Shown here: positions 26,374 to 34,573 of the stretch, piece after piece
Layout: the number at the start of each line of letters is the position of its first letter
Numbering within the stretch: the first letter of the stretch is position 1
Assembly: GCF_023516615.1 (NCBI RefSeq)
Contig: NZ_JAMGBF010000008.1
Span: 1 to 64,000, forward strand
DNA from: Streptomyces panaciradicis
GTDB lineage: Bacteria; Actinomycetota; Actinomycetes; Streptomycetales; Streptomycetaceae
DNA length: 64,000 nucleotides
Reading direction: 5' to 3'
The notes under the pieces: generated by a model
Databases searched by the model: none
Told to the model about the DNA's origin: nothing
Seen by the model: only the letters and a program-made list of their open reading frames with translations
Made by a program: the position numbers and the translations under genes

Positions 26374-27321
26374 ATGACGCATGAGCGCGAGAGTCTGTGG
26401 GACTACGGCAGGTACGCGCCCCGTCCCGCCCTGCACGGGCATGTGCTGGTGGGCGTGGACGGGTCCGACGAGGCGCTGCGGGCCCTGGACCAGGCGGTCG
26501 CGGAGGCGGCGGCGCGCCGGGCCGCGCTGGAGATCCTGCACGGCTGGCCGTGGGCCAAGCACGGCGCGCACGAGGTGCGCCCGGGCGGGCCGGAGCCGGA
26601 GACGTCCTCGCTCCTCGAGCGGGCGCACGCCGTGCTGGAGTCCGCCGTCGCGCGCGTGCACGAGCAGGCTCCGGAACTGGACGTGACGGCGACGTTGAGC
26701 CCGCACCCGGCCGTGGCGGAGCTGACGCGCCGGGGTGAGCACGCCGCGCTGACCGTCATCGGCAGCCGCGGCCTGGGCGAGATCACCGCACTGGTGTCCG
26801 GCTCGGTGAGCCGCCGGCTCGCCGGCAGCTGCTCGAGCCCGCTGCTGGTGGTCCGGGGCGAGGCGGCCTACGGCGGCTTGGACCACGGCGTGGTCCTTGT
26901 GGGCGTGGGCACCGACACCGAGACCGAGGCGGCCCGGTTCGCCTTCGAACAGGCGCAGCAGCGCGGTGCCCGGGTGCGGGTCCTGCACACCTGTGTCCTG
27001 CCGGCGACGTCGGGCGCCGGTCCCGTGGTCTCCGCCGAGCGGCTGCAGGAGGAGCTGGAGACCAAGGGCCGCAAGCAGTCGGCGGTGCCCCAGAGGGCCG
27101 TGGCCACGCTGCGGGAGAAGTTCCCGGGGGTCGTGGTCGAGACCGACACCGTGTGGGGCGGCGCAGCCGAGTCCCTGGTGGAGGCCACGCGCGCGGCCGA
27201 CGCCGTCGTGATCACGGCGCACCGTCCGCACGCCCGGCGGCCCGCGCCGCGCCTCGGCCCGGTCACCCACGCGCTGCTGCACCGCGCGCACTGCCCGGTC
27301 TACCTCGTCCCCGCCGGCTGA
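26374..27321 (+). CDS. Universal stress protein with two UspA domains
   Basis: The 315-residue protein has two UspA folds. The first starts VLVGVDGSDEALRALDQAVA near residue 25 and ends with the ATP-binding IGSRGLGEITALVSGSVSRR then CSSPLLVV. The second starts VVLVGVGTDTETEAARFAFE near 170 and ends ITAHRPHARR...LLHRAHCPVYLVP. The second has a weaker ATP-binding loop. GAGAGGAG precedes the ATG. It heads a group with CBS-BON and DUF1876 genes that resembles the dormancy-type stress gene sets of Streptomyces and mycobacteria. Regulation by an oxygen or redox signal is inferred only from that context. Confidence 0.9.
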   Translation: MTHERESLWDYGRYAPRPALHGHVLVGVDGSDEALRALDQAVAEAAARRAALEILHGWPWAKHGAHEVRPGGPEPETSSLLERAHAVLESAVARVHEQAPELDVTATLSPHPAVAELTRRGEHAALTVIGSRGLGEITALVSGSVSRRLAGSCSSPLLVVRGEAAYGGLDHGVVLVGVGTDTETEAARFAFEQAQQRGARVRVLHTCVLPATSGAGPVVSAERLQEELETKGRKQSAVPQRAVATLREKFPGVVVETDTVWGGAAESLVEATRAADAVVITAHRPHARRPAPRLGPVTHALLHRAHCPVYLVPAG

Positions 27322-27375
27322 GCGAGGACGGCGGAGGTCCCGAACCGAAGTCCGGAAGGAGCAGGAGGAAAGACG

Positions 27376-28077
27376 ATGAGGCACCGCACGATCGAGGACG
27401 TGATGACCAGGGAGGTGGTGCGCGCACCACGTGACGCGTCGTTCAAGACGGTGGCCGGGCTGCTGGCGGAGCATCGCATCAGCGGGCTGCCCGTGGTGGA
27501 CGACGGGGGGCGGGTCCTCGGGGTGGTCTCCGAGACCGACCTGCTCCATCGACAGGCCGCCCAGTCCGACGCGCGGCGGGGCAGGCGCCCGAGGCTGCCC
27601 CGGCTGAGCCGCTCGGCACGGGTGGCGGCGGCCAAGGCCCGGGCCACGACCGCGGAACACCTCATGACCGGGCCCGCCGTCACCACGACGCTCGACGCGT
27701 CGGTGGCGCAGGCCGCGCGCACCATGCGGCGGCACGCCGTGGAACGGCTGCCCGTGGTGGACCGGCAGGGCCGGCTCGCGGGCATCGTCACCCGCGGCGA
27801 CCTGCTGCGGGTGTTCCTCCGCCCGGACGAGGACATCCGCCGTGACGTCGGCGACCAGGTGGCCGCGGCGCTCTGCCAGCCCCGCTACCTGGTGGACGTC
27901 GGTGTCGCCGGCGGTGTGGTGAGGCTGCGCGGGCACGTGGAGCGGCGCAGCGACACCGGGCTCGCGGTGCTCGTCGCCCGCCGTGTCGACGGGGTCGTGG
28001 CCGTCACCGAGGCTCTGGGCTACCGCCTGGACGACTCCCGGCCGCTGCCGGCCGGTGTCTCGCCCGGTCACATGTAG
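27376..28077 (+). CDS. CBS-pair and BON domain protein
   Basis: The 233-residue protein has a CBS pair: TIEDVMTREVVRAPRDAS near residue 5 and TAEHLMTGPAVTTTLDASV near 92, each followed by a GLPVVD or RLPVVD sheet. The BON domain at about 155-220 has the VGVAGGVVRLRGHVERRSD core. CBS pairs bind adenine nucleotides, and BON domains bind membrane or phospholipid surfaces. AGGAGG lies before the ATG. Together with the stress protein 54 bases upstream it is probably one transcript. Confidence 0.9.
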   Translation: MRHRTIEDVMTREVVRAPRDASFKTVAGLLAEHRISGLPVVDDGGRVLGVVSETDLLHRQAAQSDARRGRRPRLPRLSRSARVAAAKARATTAEHLMTGPAVTTTLDASVAQAARTMRRHAVERLPVVDRQGRLAGIVTRGDLLRVFLRPDEDIRRDVGDQVAAALCQPRYLVDVGVAGGVVRLRGHVERRSDTGLAVLVARRVDGVVAVTEALGYRLDDSRPLPAGVSPGHM

Positions 28078-28197
28078 GCGGTGGCGTCGCCTGCGCGAGG
28101 CATCGGCGTGACAGGCTCCCGCGGGCGTCCGACCATGGAGGTGCGGGGCGGGCGGCCCGCGCACCGTGCGGCGCCCGCCGGGCCGAGGAGGGACGCC

Positions 28198-28488
28198 ATG
28201 GCGCACACGAGCGAGTGGAAGATACGGCTCCACCTCTTCGAGGAGGAGCGGACGACCAAGGCGCACGCCGTGCTGGACACCGGTACGACGGCGCTCACCG
28301 GCCACGGGGTCGCGCACCGCAACCCCGTGGACACGGACGTGCCGGAGATCGGCGACGAGCTGGCCGCGGGCAGGGCCCTGAACGATCTGGGCCGGCAGCT
28401 GGTGGCCCTCGCCGAGCACGACGTCGAGGGCACGGCGGCCGGCGGCGCCGAGCGGGAGCCCCGTCCGTCCCTCGGCTGGGCCATGTGA
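28198..28488 (+). CDS. DUF1876 (Rv2632c-like) small stress protein
   Basis: This 96-residue protein starts MAHTSEWKIRLHLFEEERTT, with TGHGVAHRNPVDTDVPEIGD in the middle, the signature of the DUF1876 family typified by Rv2632c of M. tuberculosis. The family has a dsRNA-binding-like fold but no established activity. GAGGAG precedes the ATG. It lies in a block of stress genes, which fits the family's usual association. Confidence 0.88.
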   Translation: MAHTSEWKIRLHLFEEERTTKAHAVLDTGTTALTGHGVAHRNPVDTDVPEIGDELAAGRALNDLGRQLVALAEHDVEGTAAGGAEREPRPSLGWAM

Positions 28489-28543
28489 GCCGCGCACACC
28501 CGCGCGACGCCTGGGGCGCGGGGCTCCGCGCCCGAGGCCCCCG

Positions 28544-29038
28544 CTACTCGTCGGTCCTGATGCCGGAGATGAGCAGGGTCGACAGGTCGGACTGCACCAT
28601 CAGGTGGGTGGTGTGCGAGTGGCCGGCGGCCTTCCAGGTGAGCGTGACCCGGCTCCAGCAGTGACCCATGCCGCTGTCGTTGACGACGACGCTCCACTCG
28701 AGCGGGACGCCCTCGGCGCGCAGCATGCCGTCCTGGTGGTGGCGGGCCTCCCAGCGGGCCAGGCTCTCGCGCAGGCCGGCGGTGAGGTAGTGGCGGCGCA
28801 GGGCGTCGGCGAGCTGTCCGCGGCCGGAGTCGTGCAGCACGTCGACGTAGCTGCCGTAGAAGTCGGCGACGCGGTCGACGGCGGAGTGCGGACTGCCGCT
28901 GCGTCCCGGGGCGCCGCTCGTGGCGGTCGGGCCGGCGTCCGCACGGCTGCCGGCCGCGGTCGCCGGGGCCGGCAGCCCCAGCGCCAGAACCATCCCGCCC
29001 AGCGCCAGGCGCCGTAAGGCGGTACGGCTGGTCGTCAT
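28544..29038 (-). CDS. Secreted protein of unknown function with an early TTA codon
   Basis: The 164-residue product has a signal peptide (R-R region, then LALGGMVLALGLPAPATAA, cleavage near 29). The mature part contains VADFYGSYVDVLHDSGRGQL and a later VVNDSGMGHCWSRVTLTW. I do not recognise a family with certainty. GGAGGGG lies close upstream of the ATG at 29038. Codon 8 is TTA (29015-29017), so translation would depend on the bldA tRNA, which acts late in development. It is convergent with DUF1876 and divergent from the HAD gene. Confidence 0.78.
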   Translation of the reverse strand: MTTSRTALRRLALGGMVLALGLPAPATAAGSRADAGPTATSGAPGRSGSPHSAVDRVADFYGSYVDVLHDSGRGQLADALRRHYLTAGLRESLARWEARHHQDGMLRAEGVPLEWSVVVNDSGMGHCWSRVTLTWKAAGHSHTTHLMVQSDLSTLLISGIRTDE

Positions 29039-29144
29039 GATGTTCCCCTCCTTTTCCCCGCGGGAAGCACGGGGGATCGCCTCCCCCCTTTCCTTGCTAC
29101 CGGCCCGAGTCGGGCGCGTCGCGGGCCGACCGGCCTGCGCACAG

Positions 29145-29156
29145 GGGCCGTTCGGC
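29145..29156. promoter_or_regulatory. GGGCCGTTCGGC motif shared with the stress-gene palindrome
   Basis: The 12-mer is identical to the core of the palindrome at 26132-26149. Here the flanks do not extend the symmetry. It lies between the divergent secreted-protein and HAD genes, where one regulator could act on both. Confidence 0.35.
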
Positions 29157-29189
29157 GGCGGCTCACGCCGGCCCCCGAAGTGCACGCCC

Positions 29190-29195
29190 TAGGGT
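29190..29195 (+). promoter_or_regulatory. -10 element for leaderless HAD gene
   Basis: TAGGGT ends seven bases before the GTG at 29202, the classic Streptomyces leaderless arrangement. Confidence 0.6.
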
Positions 29196-29201
29196 GGACG
29201 G

Positions 29202-29693
29202 GTGACCGACAGCAGTGCACGCCCCCTCGCCGTGTTCGACCTGGACAACACCCTTGCCGACACCGCGCACCGTCAGCGGTTCCTGGAGCGCGCACCGCGC
29301 GACTGGGACGGCTTCTTCGCGGCCGCCCCCGACGATCCGCCGATCGCCGAGGGCATCGCGCTGGTGCTGGAGAGCGCGCAGGAGTGCGAGGTCGTCTACC
29401 TCACCGGACGTCCCGAGCGGTGCCGGCGCGACACGCTGGACTGGCTGGCCGCGCAGGCACTGCCCGAGGGGCGGGTCCACATGCGGCGCAACGACGACCG
29501 CAGGCCGGCCCGCCGCACCAAGCTGGAGATCCTGCGCCGCCTCGCCCGCACCCGTGAGATCCGCCTGTTCGTCGACGACGACGAGCTGGTGTGCGACGAC
29601 GCCGAACGGGCGGGGTTCAGGGTCGTACGGGCGCGGTGGGCGACCCCGTCGACCGAGCTGAAGGTGGCACAGGAGCGCGAGGGGCGGACCTGA
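29202..29693 (+). CDS. HAD-family phosphatase/hydrolase
   Basis: The 163-residue protein has motif I VFDLDNTLADT near residue 10 (nucleophile Asp and acid Asp), motif II VVYLTGRPERCR near 65, and motif IV-like RLFVDDDELVCDDAERAGFR near 125. The size and layout resemble polynucleotide-kinase 3'-phosphatase-like HADs. GTG start, leaderless. It converges on the dodecin gene 53 bases downstream. Confidence 0.85.
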   Translation: MTDSSARPLAVFDLDNTLADTAHRQRFLERAPRDWDGFFAAAPDDPPIAEGIALVLESAQECEVVYLTGRPERCRRDTLDWLAAQALPEGRVHMRRNDDRRPARRTKLEILRRLARTREIRLFVDDDELVCDDAERAGFRVVRARWATPSTELKVAQEREGRT

Positions 29694-29745
29694 GCGCCCG
29701 CCCACCGGGCCGAAGGGGTGACCTTCCGCGTCGTCCGCGAAGCCG

Positions 29746-29964
29746 TCAGTCCGACTCCTCCTCCAGCCGGAAACCCACCTTCAGGCCGACCTGGTAGTGC
29801 GCGATCTCGCCCTCCTCGATCTGCCCGCGCACCTGGGTGACCTCGAACCAGTCCAGGTTGCGCAGGGTCTGCGAGGCACGGCGGATGCCGTTGCGAATCG
29901 CCTCGTCGAGACCGTCGGTGGAGGTGCCGACGATCTCCGTGACCCGATAGGTGTGATTCGACAT
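29746..29964 (-). CDS. Dodecin
   Basis: The 72-residue protein is a clear dodecin: YRVTEIVGTSTDGLDEAIRN, then the WFEVTQVRGQIEEGEI block with Trp at 39, and YQVGLKVGFRLE. Dodecins form hollow 12-mers that bind FMN, FAD, riboflavin or CoA and buffer free flavin. GAGAGGAG lies ahead of the ATG. Confidence 0.95.
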   Translation of the reverse strand: MSNHTYRVTEIVGTSTDGLDEAIRNGIRRASQTLRNLDWFEVTQVRGQIEEGEIAHYQVGLKVGFRLEEESD

Positions 29965-30095
29965 GCGGGTGCTCCTCTCCGTACGGCCGTGATGACCGGA
30001 GTGTCACGTGTGTCACGCGTCACTCCACGGTGCCCCAAGCTGCGACGGAGCGCGAGACGTCTGCTTCGGGGCCCTTGCCCCTCTTGACCCCCCGC

Positions 30096-30111
30096 ATTGG
30101 TCCATACCAAA
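30096..30111 (+). promoter_or_regulatory. DasR-type operator (dre-like site)
   Basis: ATTGGTCCATACCAAA matches the DasR consensus around TGGTCTAGACCA at both half-sites (TGGT and ACCA, four bases apart). It sits just downstream of a TTGACC (30084-30089), about 84 bases ahead of the sugar-binding lipoprotein gene. DasR represses amino-sugar genes. Confidence 0.72.
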
Positions 30112-30194
30112 ATCCGGGCACACCCGAACGAGCCCCGCGCTCGTCCCCCCACGCCGGGCCCCCTTCCCTGTCCGCAGACAGAACAGGACCCCTC

Positions 30195-31445
30195 GTGAGA
30201 CGTCGCAGCCTGCTCGCCCTGGCCCCGCTCGGCCTCACCGGCGCCTGTGGACTCGTCCCGGGCGGGGCCGACCGGCGCACGGTCACCGTGTGGCTGATGA
30301 AGGACAGCGCCTCCCAGGACTTCCTGCGCCGCTTCACCGAGCGGTTCGAGCAGGAACACGCCGATCTCCGGCTCGACATCCGCATCCAGCAGTGGACCGG
30401 CATCGGCCAGAAGGTGCAGGCCGCCCTCGACTCCGCCTCCGGTCACGGACCCGACGTCATCGAGGTCGGCAACACCCAGGTCCCGCAGTACGTGGAGGGG
30501 GACCGGCTGCTCGATCTGACGCTGGAGTCCCTGCGCTGGGGCAGGCGGGACTGGCTGCCCGGCCTCGCCGAGCCGGGCCAGCAGACCTCCCACCAGTACG
30601 GCATCCCCTGGTACGCGGCCAACCGGGTCGTCATCTACCGCAAGGACCTGTTCGCCCGGGCCGGCGTCACGGCTCCGCCGCGCACCCGCGAGGACTGGCT
30701 CGCCGCGACACGGCACCTCGACTCCGGCGCGGTGCAGGGCATCTACCTCGCCGGACAGGACTGGTACACCCTGGCCGGCTTCATCTGGGACGAGGGCGGC
30801 GACCTCGCCGACGACCGGGAGGGCGGCGGCTGGCGGGGCGCCCTGGACACCCCGGCGGCCCTGCGCGGCATGGACTTCTACCGGCGCCTGCAGTCGCTCG
30901 GCCGCGGTCCCGTCGGCTCCGACGAGGAACACCCGCCGCAGGCGGGCGTGTTCGCCGAAGGGCGCGTCGCACAGATCGTCGCGGTGCCGGGACAGGCCCG
31001 GGCGATCGTCCAGCGGAATCCCGGACTGAAGGGGAAGATCGGCTTCTTCCCCGTCCCCGGCCGGACCCCGCACCGCCCCGGCGCCGTCTTCACCGGCGGC
31101 TCCGACCTCGTCGTACCGAACAACACGCGCGAGCGGGACGGCGCGGTGGCCGTCGTCGCCGCGCTCACCGGCGCCCGATGGGACACCGACCTGGCCCGGA
31201 CCATGAACTACGTGCCCAACCGCAAGGCCCTCGCCAAGGCCGTCGCCGGCGAGGAGGGCGTCGCCGCCATGGCGGCCGGGGCCGCGCAGGGACGGGCGAC
31301 CCCGGCCACGCCCCAGTGGGGCGCGGTCGAGGCCGACAACCCGATCAAGCCGTACATGACCAAGGTGCTCACCGGAGCCGACCCGGCGACCGAGGCCCGC
31401 CGCGCCTCCCGGCGCATCACGGACGTGCTGAACAGCCTCAGCTGA
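30195..31445 (+). CDS. Sugar ABC transporter substrate-binding lipoprotein, DasA-like
   Basis: The 416-residue lipoprotein starts at the GTG at 30195, with AGGA seven bases upstream, and has a lipobox L-G-L-T-G-A-C near residue 18. VTVWLMKDSASQ...IQQWTGIGQKVQAAL and DVIEVGNTQ are close to the DasA chitobiose-binding family. The DasR-type site upstream agrees with an amino-sugar role. No permease genes are adjacent, so it is an orphan that must use a transporter encoded elsewhere. A perfect hairpin follows. It may be a chitobiose/GlcNAc binder; the exact ligand is not determined. Confidence 0.87.
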   Translation: MRRRSLLALAPLGLTGACGLVPGGADRRTVTVWLMKDSASQDFLRRFTERFEQEHADLRLDIRIQQWTGIGQKVQAALDSASGHGPDVIEVGNTQVPQYVEGDRLLDLTLESLRWGRRDWLPGLAEPGQQTSHQYGIPWYAANRVVIYRKDLFARAGVTAPPRTREDWLAATRHLDSGAVQGIYLAGQDWYTLAGFIWDEGGDLADDREGGGWRGALDTPAALRGMDFYRRLQSLGRGPVGSDEEHPPQAGVFAEGRVAQIVAVPGQARAIVQRNPGLKGKIGFFPVPGRTPHRPGAVFTGGSDLVVPNNTRERDGAVAVVAALTGARWDTDLARTMNYVPNRKALAKAVAGEEGVAAMAAGAAQGRATPATPQWGAVEADNPIKPYMTKVLTGADPATEARRASRRITDVLNSLS

Positions 31446-31451
31446 ACCGCC

Positions 31452-31477
31452 GGGGGGTGACGTCACCGTCACCCCCC
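31452..31477. terminator. Hairpin between convergent SBP and egtD genes
   Basis: A perfect 10-bp stem GGGGGGTGAC / GTCACCCCCC with a 6-base loop lies seven bases after one stop and eleven before the other. It can end transcription from both sides. Confidence 0.88.
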
Positions 31478-31488
31478 TCTGCCGTCGC

Positions 31489-32451
31489 TCAGCGAGCGAC
31501 GCTCAACGACAGCGCGAACCGTCCCGCCTCGTCCGTCCACCAGTGGGCCAGTTCCAGGCCCACGGCGGCCAGTTCGGCGCGTACGCCGTCCTTGCGGAAC
31601 TTCGCCGACACCTCGGTGCGCAGTTCCTCGCCCTCGGCGAAGTCCACGGCCAGGTCCAGCGCCGGGATCTTCACCGTCTGTTCCGCGCGCGAGCGCAGCC
31701 GCATCTCGATCCACTCGTTCTCCGTGTCCCACAGCGCCACGTGGTCGTAGGCGTCGGGGTCGAAGTCGGCGTGGAGTTCGCGGTTGACGACGGTCAGGAC
31801 GTTCTTGTTGAAGGCGGCCGTCACACCGGCCGCGTCGTCGTACGCCTCGACGAGCACCCTCTCGTCCTTGACCAGGTCGGTGCCGAGCAGCAGCGCGTCG
31901 CCGGGGGAGAGCAGGGAGCGGACCGAGGTCAGGAACACCGCCCGTTCGGCGGGCAGCAGATTGCCGATCGTGCCGCCCAGGAACGCCACGAGGCGCGGCC
32001 CGGGGGTGTCGGGCAGGGCCAGGGAGGCCGTGAAGTCGGCGATCAGGGCGTGCACGCTCAGTCCGGGACGCTCCGCCACGAGCGCCTGACCGGCCTGGGT
32101 GAGCGCGCTCTCGCTCACGTCCACCGGGACGTACGTGTGCAGTCCGGTGAGCGCGTCGAGGAGGTGCCGCGTCTTGTCCGACGAACCGGAGCCCAGTTCG
32201 ACCAGGGTGCGGGCCCGCGTCGCCGCGGCGATCTCGCCGGCGCGCGCGAGGAGGATCTCGCGCTCGGCGCGCGTGGGGTAGTACTCGGGCAGTTCGGTGA
32301 TCTGCTCGAACAACTCGCTGCCGTGCGCGTCGTAGAACCACTTCGGCGGCAGCGTCTTCGGGTTGCCGGTCAGGCCGTGCAGGACGTCGGCGCGCAGTGC
32401 GGCGTCCGTGGCGTCCTCGGGCAGGGTGCGGGTGAGAAGGAACGGACTCAC
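31489..32451 (-). CDS. egtD: L-histidine N-alpha-methyltransferase EgtD
   Basis: The 320-residue protein has the EgtD features: LPPKWFYDAHGSELFEQITEL, the SAM motif TLVELGSGSSDKTRHLLDAL, GTDLVKDERVLVEAYDDAAGVTAAFNKN, and ENEWIEMRL. EgtD trimethylates histidine to hercynine, the first precursor of ergothioneine. It is last in the four-gene operon. The GTG at 32451 overlaps the egtC stop by four bases. Confidence 0.95.
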   Translation of the reverse strand: MSPFLLTRTLPEDATDAALRADVLHGLTGNPKTLPPKWFYDAHGSELFEQITELPEYYPTRAEREILLARAGEIAAATRARTLVELGSGSSDKTRHLLDALTGLHTYVPVDVSESALTQAGQALVAERPGLSVHALIADFTASLALPDTPGPRLVAFLGGTIGNLLPAERAVFLTSVRSLLSPGDALLLGTDLVKDERVLVEAYDDAAGVTAAFNKNVLTVVNRELHADFDPDAYDHVALWDTENEWIEMRLRSRAEQTVKIPALDLAVDFAEGEELRTEVSAKFRKDGVRAELAAVGLELAHWWTDEAGRFALSLSVAR

Positions 32452-33239
32452 GTACGGGGCTCCTTCGGCAGTGCGGTGGCCGAGGTGTCGCTCGGCTCCT
32501 TGAGCGGGGTGAGCAGCACGTCCGTGCGGCTCGCCGCGAGAAGGGTGCGGTCGGGGACCTCTTGCCAGTGCGGGTCGTCGTCGTAGGGCTCGGAGGCCAC
32601 GACGGTGCTGCGGCCGGGCCGGGACAGGTACCAGAGGGTGTCGCCCCAGGTGGTCGCGGTGATCGTCTCGCCGTTGGTGAGCAGCAGGTTCAGCCGGGAG
32701 CCGGGGGCCGCCTCGGCGACCTCCAGCACCGTGTCGGCCAGCGCCTGCGCCTCGTCGTCGCCGTCGCGCAGCCGCGCCAGGACCAGCGCCCAGACGAGCG
32801 CCGAGTCGTTGCGGGCCTCCAGCGACAGCACGTCCACGGCCGGCAGCCCCTGCACCAGGGGCGCGAGGGACTGCGGCCAGCCCCTGACGGCGCCGTTGTG
32901 GCTGAACAGCCAGGGCCCAAAGGCGTACGGCGCCGCGGCGGCCTCCGCGTCGGCGCCCGACAGCGTCGCGTCGCGCACGGCGCCCAGGAGGGCGCCGGTG
33001 CGCACGACCCGGGCGAGGTCGGCGAAGGACAGGTCCGCCCAGACCGGTCCGGCACGCCGGTAGCGGGCCGGCACCGGGTCGCCGTCGGCGTACCAGCCCA
33101 CGCCGAAGCCGTCGGCGTTGACGGTGCCGTAGCGCTGGTGCCGCGGCGCCCACGACTGACGGTAGAGGCTGTGCGCGGGCTCCACGAGAAGGGTGCCCAA
33201 CGGCTCCGGGGGCCCCAGGTAGGCCAGGTGACGGCACAT
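32448..33239 (-). CDS. egtC: Gamma-glutamyl hercynylcysteine sulfoxide amidohydrolase EgtC
   Basis: The 263-residue protein begins MCRHLAYLG, so Cys2 becomes the N-terminal nucleophile of a class II (Ntn) glutamine amidotransferase-like hydrolase. NADGFGVGWYADGDPVPARY and FSHNGAVRGWP are typical. EgtC removes glutamate from the EgtB product. The ATG overlaps the egtB stop (ATGA). Confidence 0.93.
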   Translation of the reverse strand: MCRHLAYLGPPEPLGTLLVEPAHSLYRQSWAPRHQRYGTVNADGFGVGWYADGDPVPARYRRAGPVWADLSFADLARVVRTGALLGAVRDATLSGADAEAAAAPYAFGPWLFSHNGAVRGWPQSLAPLVQGLPAVDVLSLEARNDSALVWALVLARLRDGDDEAQALADTVLEVAEAAPGSRLNLLLTNGETITATTWGDTLWYLSRPGRSTVVASEPYDDDPHWQEVPDRTLLAASRTDVLLTPLKEPSDTSATALPKEPRT

Positions 33240-34573
33240 CAGACGTCCGCCGCGGAACGCGCGGTGCGGAACCCGGAGAAGATCTGCCGCCGGATCGGGT
33301 AGTCCCAGTTGCGGAACGTCCCCCGGCAGGCGACCTGGTCCACGGCGAACGAGCCGCCGCGCAGCACCTTGTACTCCGGCCCGAAGAACACCTCCGAGTA
33401 CTCCTTGTACGGGAAGGCCTGGAAGCCCGGGTAGGGCAGGAAGTCGCTCGCCGTCCACTCCCACACGTCACCGATCAACTGCCGTACGCCGAGCGGTGAC
33501 TCACCGGCTGGGTAGCTGCCGGCGGGGGCGGGGCGCAGGTGCCGCTGACCGAGGTTGGCGTGCTCGGGCGCCGGGTCGGCGTCGCCCCACGGGTAGCGCG
33601 TCGAGCGGCCGGTCGCCGGGTCGTGGCGGGCCGCCTTCTCCCACTCGGCCTCGGTGGGCAGCCGCCGGCCGGCCCAGCGGGCGTAGGCGTCGGCCTCGTA
33701 CCAGCACACGTGGACGACCGGCTCGTCCGGCGGCACGACCTCCGTGACCCCGAAGCGGCGGCGCAGCCACTGCTTGCCGTCGCGGTGCCAGAACAGCGGT
33801 GCGTGCAGGGAGTTCTTGCGCACATGGGCCCAGCCCTCGGGCGTCCACCAGCGCTCGTTGTCGTAGCCGCCGTCCTCGATGAACGCCTGGTAGGCGCCGT
33901 TCGTCACGGGTGTGGTGTCGATGTGGAAGGACGCCACCTCCCGGCGGTGCGCCGGGCGTTCGTTGTCCAGCGCCCACGGTTCGGTGGACGTGCCCATGGT
34001 GAACGGGCCGCCGGGGACGAGGACTTCGGCCGGGCCGGTGAACAGGGCCACGGGCTCGGGTTCGGGGGCGGTCAGGGCCTGGGGGCCCTTGCGCAGCTGA
34101 TGGGTGATCAGCATCGTCTCGTCGTGCTGCTGTTCGTGCTGGGCGATCATCCCGAAGGCGAAGCCCGCCTGGGTCAGCCGGGTGCCGTGGAAGTCGGCGC
34201 CCTCCAGTACGTCCATCACCCGGCCGCGTACCTCGGCCGCGTAGGCGCGGGCCTCCGCGGGCGGCAGCAGCGGCAGCGTGGGGCGTTCGGAGCGGGGGTG
34301 CTCGAAGGCGTCGTAGAGGCCGTCGATCTCGGGGCGCATCGCGTCCCGGCCGGCGACGGCCCGCAGCAGCCAGAGCTCCTCCTGGTTGCCGATGTGCGCG
34401 AGGTCCCAGACCAGCGGTGACATCAGCGGGGAGTGCTGGGCGGTCAGGTCGGGGTCCTCGACGCAACTGGTCAGCAGCGTGGTGCGGGTACGGGCGGTGG
34501 TGAGGGTGGTCAGCGCCCGCTCCCGGAGTGCTTCCGCATCGATGGTGGGTTCGTCGATGGCGGGGTCGGTCAT
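33239..34573 (-). CDS. egtB: Ergothioneine sulfoxide synthase EgtB
   Basis: The 444-residue iron enzyme has an N-terminal DinB-like part with HIGNQEE and the iron motif HEQQHDE (HxxxHxE). An FGE-sulfatase domain (~175-440) ends in GDVWEWTASDFLPYPGFQ...RGGSFAVDQVACRGTFRNW. EgtB joins hercynine to gamma-glutamylcysteine with oxygen to give the sulfoxide. Start ATG 34573 overlaps the egtA stop. Confidence 0.95.
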   Translation of the reverse strand: MTDPAIDEPTIDAEALRERALTTLTTARTRTTLLTSCVEDPDLTAQHSPLMSPLVWDLAHIGNQEELWLLRAVAGRDAMRPEIDGLYDAFEHPRSERPTLPLLPPAEARAYAAEVRGRVMDVLEGADFHGTRLTQAGFAFGMIAQHEQQHDETMLITHQLRKGPQALTAPEPEPVALFTGPAEVLVPGGPFTMGTSTEPWALDNERPAHRREVASFHIDTTPVTNGAYQAFIEDGGYDNERWWTPEGWAHVRKNSLHAPLFWHRDGKQWLRRRFGVTEVVPPDEPVVHVCWYEADAYARWAGRRLPTEAEWEKAARHDPATGRSTRYPWGDADPAPEHANLGQRHLRPAPAGSYPAGESPLGVRQLIGDVWEWTASDFLPYPGFQAFPYKEYSEVFFGPEYKVLRGGSFAVDQVACRGTFRNWDYPIRRQIFSGFRTARSAADV

